Shown piece after piece: positions 1-7,700 of a stretch of 8,585 nucleotides of DNA. The notes under the pieces were generated by a model, which was not told where the DNA came from, did not search any database, and was given only the letters and a program-made list of their open reading frames with translations. This DNA is from Rhizobiaceae bacterium (GTDB lineage: Bacteria > Pseudomonadota > Alphaproteobacteria > Rhizobiales > Rhizobiaceae): assembly GCA_913776675.1 (NCBI GenBank), contig CAJYRE010000514.1, positions 1 to 8,585 of the forward strand, in the 5' to 3' direction. Both the position numbers and the translations under genes were made by a program. Within the stretch, counting starts at the first letter, position 1. Every line of letters starts with the position of its first letter.

Positions 1-330
1 GATCTGTTCACGCTCGCCTGTCGCATCACTGCCGATGGTGATCGTGATGGTCTGCCGAATGTGCTGGTGGAGGCGGCAAGCCAGGGCCTGATGGCCGTGT
101 CCACCACAGTGTCCGGCATTTCGGAACTATTTGTGAATGGCGAAAACGGCTTGTTGGTTGAGCCGGATGATCCGGCTGTGCTGGCGGAGGCCTTGCAGCA
201 GGCCATTTGTCATCCTGATCTGCGCCATCAGTTGGGCATGGCTGCCGAGCAAAAGGTGCGGCAGGATTTTGATTATCAAAACAGCATCCGCGATTTGACC
301 GTGCTGTTTAACAGGAGCTTGGGCCAATGA
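1..330 (+). CDS. Glycosyltransferase family 4, C-terminal part (5' end outside window)
   Basis: The frame is open from base 1 to a TGA at 328-330, giving 109 residues of the C-terminal half of a GT-B fold glycosyltransferase. The stretch DGLPNVLVEAASQGL (residues 16-30 of the visible part) is the nucleotide-sugar binding signature of GT4 enzymes. It is followed by a segment ending in SGISELFVNGENGLLVEPDD, the usual loop and strand after the EX7E motif, and then a helical tail. The first Glu of EX7E is Asp here (D16...E24), a variant I recall from alphaproteobacterial WcaL-like enzymes. A retaining transferase adding one sugar to a surface glycan on the cytoplasmic face is the likely role; donor and acceptor cannot be read from this fragment. 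The GTG at 61 lies inside the conserved motif and is not the true start. The stop overlaps the start of the next glycosyltransferase by 4 nt, so the two probably share an operon. Confidence 0.88.
   Translation, partial: DLFTLACRITADGDRDGLPNVLVEAASQGLMAVSTTVSGISELFVNGENGLLVEPDDPAVLAEALQQAICHPDLRHQLGMAAEQKVRQDFDYQNSIRDLTVLFNRSLGQ
313..317 (+). promoter_or_regulatory. Ribosome binding site of the MurG-like glycosyltransferase
   Basis: AGGAG sits 9 nt upstream of the ATG at 327, inside the last codons of the preceding gene. It fixes the start at 327 rather than the in-frame ATG at 354, and supports translational coupling of the two glycosyltransferases. Confidence 0.7.
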
Positions 331-1484
331 CGCAGCCTGTGCAGCGAAGAGTGATGTTTTATGTGCAGCATCTGCTGGGCATAGGCCATCTGGCCCGCGC
401 CAGCCGCATTGCTTCTGCGATGGTGGAGGCCGGTTTTGCGGTCACACTGGTCACGGGCGGCGCACCCGTCAAAGGCTTTCCGGGCGAGGGGATTGCCCAT
501 GTGCAATTGCCCGCCGTGTTGTCAGCCACTGGTTTTTCCGGTCTGGTGGATAGTGATGGTGTGGCGGTGGATGCCGCCTTTGAGCAAAATCGCACAGCAC
601 TTTTCCTGCAAACCTTTGAGAGTATTCAGCCCGATGTGGTGATCATCGAGGCCTTTCCCTTTGGCCGCAGGCAAGTGCGGTTTGAGCTTTTGCCGCTGCT
701 GTCAGCCATCAAGGCCTCTGTGCACAAGCCGTTGGTGTTCAGCTCGGTGCGCGACATCTTGCAGGAAAACCGCAAACCCGGACGCGATCAGGAAACGGTT
801 GATCTGGTGCTGGAGCATTTTGATGGCGTTCTGGTGCATGGCGATCCGCATTTTGTGCGGTTGGAAGAGACGTTTCCGCGGGCAGAGGCAATTGCTGACA
901 AGATTTTCTACACCGGCTTGGTGGCCGCACGGGAGCCAGTTCCGGCAAAAGATCAGTTTGATATTGTCGTTTCCGCTGGTGGCGGTGCCGTCGGTGCGGC
1001 GCTGATTGAGGCGGCACTGGAGGCGCAAACGCTCCTGGGCGGTGAGGATCGCTGGTGCCTGATCACCGGTCCCAATTTGCCGCAGGCGGCTTATGATCGC
1101 TTTGCTACGATTGCACCGTCCAGCGTCACACTTTATCGCTTCCGGCCTGATTTTCCGGCCCTGTTACCTAAGGCAAAGCTCTCTATTTCACAGGCGGGCT
1201 ATAACACCGTCTGCGATTTGCTGCGAGCCAAATGCCCGGCGCTGCTGGTGCCGTTTGCGGCAGGTGGTGAAACCGAACAAAGTGTGCGGGCAGAAAAACT
1301 GCAAGCGCTTGGTCTTGCTGAAGTGATTTTGGAAGAGGGGCTGAATGGTGCCGCGATGGCAGAAGCCGTGACCCGCGCAAAAGCCTTGCAATTTCCCCAG
1401 CAACTTTCAGTCTCACTGAATGGAGCGGCAGAGACAGCAAGGCTGGTGGACAAGATGCTGGATCAAAGATCAAGCTGCCGATAA
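327..1484 (+). CDS. MurG/GT28-like glycosyltransferase (COG4671-like predicted glycosyl transferase)
   Basis: This is a complete 385-residue protein with a GT-B fold. The N-terminal half carries the Gly-rich loop LGIGHLARA (residues 17-25), as in MurG and related lipid-acceptor or UDP-sugar transferases, and strand-rich segments such as [12 protein letters not shown] (102-113). The C-terminal half begins with a second glycine loop, VSAGGGAVG (215-223). It ends with the donor-binding region [12 protein letters not shown] (288-299), followed by [11 protein letters not shown]2-RA (309-322), which corresponds to the GT28 C-terminal signature in which Glu and Gln contact the nucleotide sugar. No signal peptide or membrane segment is seen, so it should act on the cytoplasmic side. 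The ATG overlaps the upstream GT4 stop (ATGA) and has AGGAG 9 nt upstream. The last 22 nt overlap the convergent epimerase gene. Donor and acceptor are unknown; a role in surface glycan or glycolipid assembly is inferred from the neighbours. It is not MurG itself: the residues around the donor site differ and there is no mur cluster context. Confidence 0.87.
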   Translation: MTQPVQRRVMFYVQHLLGIGHLARASRIASAMVEAGFAVTLVTGGAPVKGFPGEGIAHVQLPAVLSATGFSGLVDSDGVAVDAAFEQNRTALFLQTFESIQPDVVIIEAFPFGRRQVRFELLPLLSAIKASVHKPLVFSSVRDILQENRKPGRDQETVDLVLEHFDGVLVHGDPHFVRLEETFPRAEAIADKIFYTGLVAAREPVPAKDQFDIVVSAGGGAVGAALIEAALEAQTLLGGEDRWCLITGPNLPQAAYDRFATIAPSSVTLYRFRPDFPALLPKAKLSISQAGYNTVCDLLRAKCPALLVPFAAGGETEQSVRAEKLQALGLAEVILEEGLNGAAMAEAVTRAKALQFPQQLSVSLNGAAETARLVDKMLDQRSSCR

Positions 1485-2482
1485 TGCTCCCGATACCATT
1501 CCACGGTGGCTTTCACCCCGTCTTCAAGGCCGGTCATCGGCTTTGAGCCGGTGAGGGCCACCAGCAAATCGGGGCTGGCAAAAGTGCGCGGCACATCACC
1601 TTGCTGCATGGGCAGCATCACCCGCTTGGCGGATTGGCCCATCAGCTTTTCCAGCGTTTCAATAAAATCCATCAGCGCTACGGGTTGGCCGCCGCCAATG
1701 TTGACGACGCGGAACGGTGCGTTGTGCGACAGCGTATCTAGCCCTTCCGGGGTCGTCACCCGGTTTTGCTCAGACGGCGCAATAGTGGAGAGCCGCAGGA
1801 TGCTCTCCACCAGATCATCAATATAAGTGAAATCACGGCTCATCTGGCCTTGGCCATAAATCTCAATGGGTTGATCCGCCAGCATGGCCTTCATGAATTT
1901 GAACAGCGCCATATCCGGGCGGCCCCACGGCCCGTAAACCGTGAAAAAGCGAAAGGCCGTGGTGGGCACTTTGTAGAGATGCGCATAGCTGTGCGCCATC
2001 AATTCCATGCCCTTTTTGCTGGCGGCATAGAAGGTCATCGGCTCATCGGCGCGGTCGGTTTCACGAAACGGCACTTGCGGATTGGCCCCATAGATCGATG
2101 AGGTCGAGGCCAGCATCAAATGGCCGATATTGATCTGCCGGGCAATTTCTACAATATTCCACGAGCCAATCAGGTTGGAGTCCAGATAGGCTTTCGGGTT
2201 TTCAAGGCTGTAGCGCACGCCTGCCTGCGCTGCCAGATGAATGATCACATCGGGCTTGGCCTGTTCTACTGCTTTTTCCAGGACGGCGCGATCTTCCAGC
2301 ATGGCGGTGACGCCGGTGAAATTGGGAAATTGCGCAAGCCCGGCATTGCGGGCTTCCTTCAGGCGCAGGTTATAATAGGCGGTCATGCCATCAAAGCCTG
2401 TGACACTGTGCCCATCCTGAAGAAGGCGGCGGGCCAGATGAAAGCCGATGAAACCTGCGGTGCCAGTGATGAAATAGCGCAC
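1463..2482 (-). CDS. lpsL: UDP-glucuronate 4-epimerase, LpsL type (NAD-dependent SDR)
   Basis: An extended short-chain dehydrogenase/epimerase predicted to interconvert UDP-glucuronate and UDP-galacturonate in the cytoplasm. With the GTG start the protein has 339 residues, the usual length. Near the N-terminus is the NAD-binding GTAGFIG (residues 7-13). [11 protein letters not shown] lies around 82-92, and the catalytic elements are the ASTSSIYG strand (Ser/Thr about 126-129) and YAASK (Tyr152, Lys156). Substrate-side motifs typical of the GlcA epimerases are present: [24 protein letters not shown] and [13 protein letters not shown]. The frame could begin at TTG 2494 or TTG 2488, but the GTG at 2482 gives [13 protein letters not shown], the family N-terminus; no clear Shine-Dalgarno precedes any of the three, and a TGA at 2504-2506 closes the frame upstream. 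The gene lies about 110 bp downstream of pbpC on the same strand and converges on the glycosyltransferase with a 22-nt overlap. The symbol rests on remembered resemblance to rhizobial LpsL. UDP-galacturonate feeds LPS core, lipid A or exopolysaccharide synthesis. Confidence 0.88.
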   Translation of the reverse strand: MRYFITGTAGFIGFHLARRLLQDGHSVTGFDGMTAYYNLRLKEARNAGLAQFPNFTGVTAMLEDRAVLEKAVEQAKPDVIIHLAAQAGVRYSLENPKAYLDSNLIGSWNIVEIARQINIGHLMLASTSSIYGANPQVPFRETDRADEPMTFYAASKKGMELMAHSYAHLYKVPTTAFRFFTVYGPWGRPDMALFKFMKAMLADQPIEIYGQGQMSRDFTYIDDLVESILRLSTIAPSEQNRVTTPEGLDTLSHNAPFRVVNIGGGQPVALMDFIETLEKLMGQSAKRVMLPMQQGDVPRTFASPDLLVALTGSKPMTGLEDGVKATVEWYREHYRQLDL

Positions 2483-2519
2483 GATCAATACCAATTTTCT
2501 GGGTCAGACTCTGTTGGGG

Positions 2520-2551
2520 ATGTTAAACAAACGGTTGGGCCGTCAAGTCAA
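2520..2551 (-). promoter_or_regulatory. Candidate sigma70-type promoter for the epimerase gene
   Basis: Read on the minus strand, the gap between pbpC and the epimerase contains CTTGACTTGACG, with two overlapping -35-like hexamers (TTGACT at 2546-2551, TTGACG at 2541-2546). Downstream are TAACAT (2520-2525; 15 nt from TTGACG) and TTTAAC (2522-2527; 18 nt from TTGACT). Neither pairing is ideal, but TTGAC-type -35 boxes are typical of alphaproteobacterial housekeeping promoters, and this is the only non-coding gap in the window. It would let the epimerase be transcribed independently of yfhM-pbpC. The call is tentative. Confidence 0.3.
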
Positions 2552-2583
2552 GCGCAAGACGGGGAAAAGCATGATATTCAAAT

Positions 2584-2593
2584 GTAAATTTAC
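2584..2593. repeat. Perfect 10-bp palindrome GTAAATTTAC beside the pbpC stop
   Basis: The palindrome abuts the TAG stop codon of pbpC (2594-2596) and lies in an AT-rich pocket of otherwise GC-rich sequence. The dyad does not extend further on either side, and no U-tract follows, so it is not an obvious terminator. It could be a small operator half of the epimerase control region or simply chance. Confidence 0.35.
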
Positions 2594-4711
2594 CTACTGT
2601 ACAAAAATCCCCACGCTGGCTGTGCGCCCGCTGGCATCAATCACAGTCAGCGTCGAATAGCCGCTGCCTTGCGGCACCCAGTTGGTGGTGCGGGTGCGCA
2701 CCAGATCGGGCAGGGCCCGGCCATTGGCAAGCCAGCGGAAGGGCGCGCGGCCCGCCTGCAATTTCAGTGCCAGCGGCAGGGATTGCCCATCTGGGCCTTT
2801 GCCCAGTTCCACATGCGAACCCTCGGGTGGATAGACAATCACCGGGGCTTTTTCACCACTGCCAATGGTGATCAACCCATTGTTGTCGCGCGAAAACCGT
2901 TTAAGCCCGGTGGGCAAATCGGCCTGTTTGGGATGCGTTGCGCCGGTGGGGGCGGGCGGCAGCGCCACTTGCGGCAGACCAGACCGGGCAAAAGCCTCAA
3001 ACAGAATGGGAGCCGCGGTGCCATATCCGCTGATGCCGGGAACGGCGCTGTTATCGGCCCGGCCCACCCAGACGCCAATCACCGTGCGGCCATCATAGCC
3101 AATCGACCAGCCATCACGATAGCCGTAACTGGTTCCGGTTTTATACGCGATGCGGCCGCGTGGACTGCCCAGCGGTGGTGCGACGCCAGAGAGAATATCG
3201 GTAACATTCCAGCTTGCAACCGGGTCCAACAGGGGAGCTGCTTGTGGCTCTTTGATGTCAGCCTCATTGCTATCACTCAGCCGGATGCTGCGGCCCTGAC
3301 GCGCCAGTGCCGTGTAAAGCGTCATCAGATCGTTCAGGCTGGTGCCAGCGCCGCCCAGCGCCAGCGCCAGTCCCGGTGCATCTTCAGTGGGCAATTTGAT
3401 TTTAATGTCGGCTTTGTGCAGGCGCGAGAGCGCGTTTGAAGGGCCAACGGCATTCAACAGCCGCACTGCAGGCACATTCAGCGATAATTGCAGCGCACTG
3501 CGCACGGTGACATCGCCCTGATAGGTCATATCGAAATTCTTGGGGCGATAGCCGAAGAAATCGGCTGGCCGGTCTTCAATGATGGTTTCCTGCGCAATCA
3601 AACCCTGTTCAAACGCCAAGCCATAAATCAATGGCTTCAGGGTGGAGCCGGGTGAACGTTCCACGCGGGTCATGTCGATCCAGCCGGATCGGCTCGCATC
3701 GAGATAATTTGCGGATCCAACATGAGCGAGGATTTTCCCCGTCTGGCTATCCGCCACCATGATCGCCACGGATACTTTGGGCGGAAGGCGTTGGGCGGCC
3801 TGTCTGGCCACAACCTCCATGGCGGCCTGCACGCTTTTGCGCACTGTGGTGGAATAAATTGGCTGCTTCGGTTGGCTGCGCCGTTTGGCATCGGCCAGAT
3901 TGGCGGCCAGCATCGGCAATTCCAGCCTTCTGCCGGGCAGATGTGCAGCATTGGCAATTTTTGCATCAATGTCCGAGACAATACCTGCTGCCGTCATGCG
4001 GGCCAGCACCCGTTCGCGCGCGGCAGTAGCATTGGTGGGGAAACGGTCTGGCCTGCGCTTTTCCGGCAATTGCGGCAGCGCCACCAGCAATGCGGCTTCT
4101 GCCGGGCTTAAATGCTTGGGTTCCTTGTTGAAATAGGCAAGGCTTGCGGCCCGCACCCCTTCCAGATTGCCGCCATAAGGGGCATGGGTGAGATAAAGAT
4201 CAAGGATTTGTGCCTTGCTCAACCGCCGCTCGATCTGCAAGGCGCGGGCCATCTGTAATAGTTTGACGGAGAAAGAGCGGGCTTTGCGCGGCTCAATCAG
4301 CCGCGCCACCTGCATCGAGAGCGTGGATGCGCCTGACACAATCCGGCCATGGGTGAGCAATTGAAACGCAGCACGACCAAGAGAAAGCGGATCAACGCCG
4401 CCGTGGCTATAGAATCTGCGGTCCTCATAGGCAATCAACATCTGCACCATCAGCGGATCGACATCATTGGCCGTGGTTGTCAGCCGCCAGCGCCCTTCCG
4501 GCGTGGTGAAAGCGCGCAGCAATTGCCCATCCGCATCCTGCATTTCAGCAGAATTCGGGCTGATGTTATCCAGCGGCGGTGGAAAGCGCCGATCCAGCCA
4601 ATCCAGCGCGAACAGGCCCATCCCGATCACCACACAGAGCGCCACAGCAAGTCCGCTGATGTGGCGAACAGGCCTGTGTCTGAGCCAGGGAGAAAGCAGA
4701 CCTCCTCGCAT
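2594..4711 (-). CDS. pbpC: Penicillin-binding protein 1C, bifunctional glycosyltransferase/transpeptidase
   Basis: Class A PBP of the 1C type, about 705 residues, inner-membrane anchored and working in the periplasm on peptidoglycan. Numbering here counts the optional GTG (4712-4714) as residue 1. One membrane segment lies at about 19-38. The GT51 domain has EDRRFYSHGG (catalytic Glu97), GASTLSMQVAR (128-138; Ala where GGST is usual) and ILDLYL followed by GGNLEGVRAAS (Glu185). The penicillin-binding domain has S357-T-L-K360 in RSPGSTLKP, S411-L-N413 and K525-T-G527, so both activities look intact. A C-terminal BiPBP_C-like beta domain (about 618-703) is the mark of the 1C type. The start is either ATG 4711, whose A is shared with the yfhM stop (TGATG), or GTG 4714 (4-nt overlap); GGAGG at 4728-4732 serves both, rather far away. 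The only cysteine is in the membrane segment. Coupling to yfhM suggests joint synthesis of a protease trap and a wall-repair enzyme. Identification is secure; physiological role is by analogy. Confidence 0.95.
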   Translation of the reverse strand: MRGGLLSPWLRHRPVRHISGLAVALCVVIGMGLFALDWLDRRFPPPLDNISPNSAEMQDADGQLLRAFTTPEGRWRLTTTANDVDPLMVQMLIAYEDRRFYSHGGVDPLSLGRAAFQLLTHGRIVSGASTLSMQVARLIEPRKARSFSVKLLQMARALQIERRLSKAQILDLYLTHAPYGGNLEGVRAASLAYFNKEPKHLSPAEAALLVALPQLPEKRRPDRFPTNATAARERVLARMTAAGIVSDIDAKIANAAHLPGRRLELPMLAANLADAKRRSQPKQPIYSTTVRKSVQAAMEVVARQAAQRLPPKVSVAIMVADSQTGKILAHVGSANYLDASRSGWIDMTRVERSPGSTLKPLIYGLAFEQGLIAQETIIEDRPADFFGYRPKNFDMTYQGDVTVRSALQLSLNVPAVRLLNAVGPSNALSRLHKADIKIKLPTEDAPGLALALGGAGTSLNDLMTLYTALARQGRSIRLSDSNEADIKEPQAAPLLDPVASWNVTDILSGVAPPLGSPRGRIAYKTGTSYGYRDGWSIGYDGRTVIGVWVGRADNSAVPGISGYGTAAPILFEAFARSGLPQVALPPAPTGATHPKQADLPTGLKRFSRDNNGLITIGSGEKAPVIVYPPEGSHVELGKGPDGQSLPLALKLQAGRAPFRWLANGRALPDLVRTRTTNWVPQGSGYSTLTVIDASGRTASVGIFVQ

Positions 4712-7700
4712 CACGGATTGGTCTTCACCTCCATGCGGCCAACGGCGGTGCGGGCATAGCGCTGCGGACGATACATATCTTCCACCGTCGCGGCAGGATG
4801 ATCGTAAACACCGGGCGTGACGGCCCGCACCACATAGGCCAGCACCATCTCATCACTTTGCTGATTGCTGCTGTCGAGCGCTGCCACGAAACGATCGTTG
4901 CGGAACTCCAGATGGGCGGCTTGTGTATCTCCAATCCAATCGAAATTGGCGAGGTCTGCACTGCCCACCAGCGACGGATTATCAATCTCCAACCCGGCAG
5001 GCAGAAGATCAGTCACCAGCAATTGGGTGGGAATGGCATCGTCCTGTGTCACTTTCAGCACCACCACATAGCGTTCATTTTGCGTGGCCTCACTGATATT
5101 CACGGGATTGCCCGCCAGATCATAGTAGCTGCGCTCAATGGTGAAGCCGGACTTTGCCGCAGGCAGCGGATAGCGTGGTGCGGCAACCGTGGTCACGGTG
5201 GCCATCAGTGGTTCCTGCATGGTGTTTTGCACGGTGACGGGCTGTTTTTCCAGCGCATCTCCTTCGATGCGGGCCCGATAGGCCCCGGTTTGCGCGGCTC
5301 CATCCACGGTGACACGCATGTCCTCATCACCCTTGTCGAGCGCGCGGGCGGCCAGAAGCAGCCAGCTTTGCTCTTGTGTGCTGGTATAATCCTTGCTCTT
5401 CCAGTCGCTGACCACCGACTTGCTCAAAGCCGGAATGATGGCAGGCACGGGGCGGGCTTCTGCGGCCAGCGCCAGAATGGCCGCGCCATCGCGCAGTTGC
5501 GAACCATAATCGGAGCGGTTGAGGCTGACGGGCTTGACGTTTCCTTGCTCGGACATGCTCGCTGCCTGCGCAAAGATAGTGGCGGCCCGGGCCGGATCAC
5601 CATAGAGCGACAGAGCCGCGGCAATATGCGCCTTGGCCAGCGGTGTGGGGAAACGGTCCAGCATGGTATCGGCATAATAGCGCAGATCACTGATGGCGGC
5701 TTTGCGGTTGCGCGCCAAAACGTAGAGCGCATAGGCAATATCATTGCCCTTGGCCGCCACGTCGGTTTCATAGGACAGCTTGTTGGAGAGATTATCCAAT
5801 GCCTGCACCAAGGCGGCATCGGGCACATCAAAGCCCTTTTCGCGGGCACGGGTCAGAAAATCGCTGACATAGGCATCCAGCCACAGATCTTCCGAGCCGG
5901 GAGCCCAAAGCCCAAAGCTGCCGGCTGCGGCCTGATAGGACAGCACGCGATAAATCGCATCCTGTACCCGGCGTTTGATCTCGGCATCATTGGGCATGCC
6001 AGCCACTGCGGCCATGTCATTGAAATAAAGCAAGGGCAGGGCGCGGCTGGTGGTTTGCTCGGCACAGCCATACGGATAACGATCCAGACTGGTGAGCAGG
6101 GCGGCAACATCGATACTTGCGCCGCGTGATACGGACAGGCTCACGGACGCGCCACTCATAATGCTGTCTGCAAGCAGATCACCATCAATTTTCAGGCTTT
6201 GTCCTGCAGCCAGCGGGATTTCGCGCCGGGTTGTTACCGGCAGCGCCGCCGGACGCACAGGCAGATCGAGCGTTTGGGACAGCGACAGATCATTGCCATT
6301 GCTCAATGCCACTGTGATGGTGCCATTGCCGGTTTCCACGGCTGTGATCGGCACGGTCAGGCTGGTTTTGCCACCTGCCATGAGCATCAGGGTTTTCTGC
6401 GCCGCGTTGGGTGCAACGGTAACGGCCGTATTGCCCTTCACATTCAGTGTGTAGGCCCCGCTGGGCGCATCGGTTGCGGCCAGATCAAGCCGCAGGGTTG
6501 ACAGATCACCCGGAGCCATGAAGCGCGGCAGGGATGCGGTGATCACCACTGGATCGCGGACAATCACATCGCTGCTGGCATGGCCAACGCCGGTGCGTGA
6601 CCAGGCAACCGCCATGATGCGTACCGTGCCGTTAAATTGCGGAATATCGAATTTGATGTCTGCCTTGCCATTGCGGTCCAGCTTGACGGGGCCAGAGAAG
6701 AAGGCCACCAGCTTTTCCTTCGGCGGGCTGGCTTGGAGCGCCATCATGCCGCCGTCGCCACCACTGCGAAGCGCACCGGTCTCGCCCAGCGAACCATCAA
6801 TCAATCGGCCATAGAGATCGCGCATTTCCAGTCCCAGCCGCCGCTGGCCAAAATACCAGCCTTCCGGATCGGGAGCCTGATAGCGGGTGAGGTTGAGAAT
6901 GCCCACATCGACTGCGGCCACCATGACATAAGCATCACTGCCGCCGCCGGTTACCGTGACCGGAATGCTCAACGGCTGGCGTGGTTGCATTTGCGCAACG
7001 GGGGCGAGTTTTACGGCCAGTTTGCGTGGACCGGGATCAATGTTCAGCCATGTCACACCAATAGAGCGGGCAGGCAGGCGGCTTTCCTGCGCATCGCCGG
7101 GCCGATAGAGCGTGGCGGTGATATAGCTGCCAGCTCCAAAATTCTCGGTGACGGGAACGGAAATCTCGTTATCCCCCTCCCGCACACTGGCTGTCTGGGT
7201 TGCAATCAGCGATTCCGAGCCAATGGTGATTAGAACTTCGCCTGCATAATGGGCCGCTATTTTCAGTTTGGCGGTTTCACCGATTTTATAAACCGGCTTG
7301 TCCAGCGCGATTTCCAGCGCATCGGGTGTTTCGTTTGAGCTGGCTTCCACAAACCAGCCGGCGTTGAAATCAATGCTGCTGGCGGGCGCATTGGCACCTG
7401 CGCCATCCACTTCCAGCCGATAGCGGCCATAGGTGACGGTGACAGGCAGGTCTGCGCCATTGGCGTTGAGGTCCACCACACCATTGGCCACCTGTTTGGT
7501 GGTGGTCATTGGCTCATAGCGCCAGGAACTGCCGTCTCGATACCATTGGTAATGGCGTTCCAGTTGCAGCAGTTTCCAATGGGCACCCGGCTGTGCCTGA
7601 GGTTTGCCGTTGGCATCCAGCGCAATGATACGGAAATGGCCTGTGGCATTCTCGGCCAAATCCCCTGAGAAATCCGGCTTGATGCCAATCATCGGCTGGC

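Noticed and set aside
1461..1471. GATCAAAGATC inverted repeat at the convergent gene ends
   Set aside because: Only a 4-bp stem made of two self-palindromic GATC sites within coding sequence, and no U-tract; too weak for a bidirectional terminator.
327..1484. Possible identification of the glycosyltransferase as MurG
   Set aside because: The fold is shared, but there is no peptidoglycan-precursor gene context and the donor-site residues resemble the COG4671-like group instead.
2540..2562. Inverted repeat CCGTC...GACGG with a 13-nt loop downstream of pbpC
   Set aside because: The 5-bp stem with a long loop has no immediate U-tract on either strand, so it is not a convincing terminator, and it overlaps the promoter candidate.
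2120..2587. 155-codon plus-strand open frame spanning the epimerase 5' end and the intergenic gap
   Set aside because: Most of it is antisense to the epimerase NAD-binding domain, and its only unique part is the short gap; no motif or ribosome binding site was seen.
2669..3439. 256-codon open frame on the plus strand, antisense to pbpC
   Set aside because: It is opposite conserved PBP1C coding sequence, with low-complexity Arg/Gln/Ala/Gly composition and no recognisable motif or start signal.
4700..4706. Perfect AGGAGGT on the minus strand within the first codons of pbpC
   Set aside because: No ATG, GTG or TTG follows at suitable spacing in the pbpC frame, and the site encodes Arg-Gly-Gly; probably coincidental.
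4798..6129. 443-codon open frame on the plus strand, antisense to yfhM
   Set aside because: It lies wholly inside a strongly conserved gene, has no ribosome binding site, and its His/Gln/Gly/Ile-rich translation shows no domain; it looks like a by-product of codon bias in GC-rich DNA.
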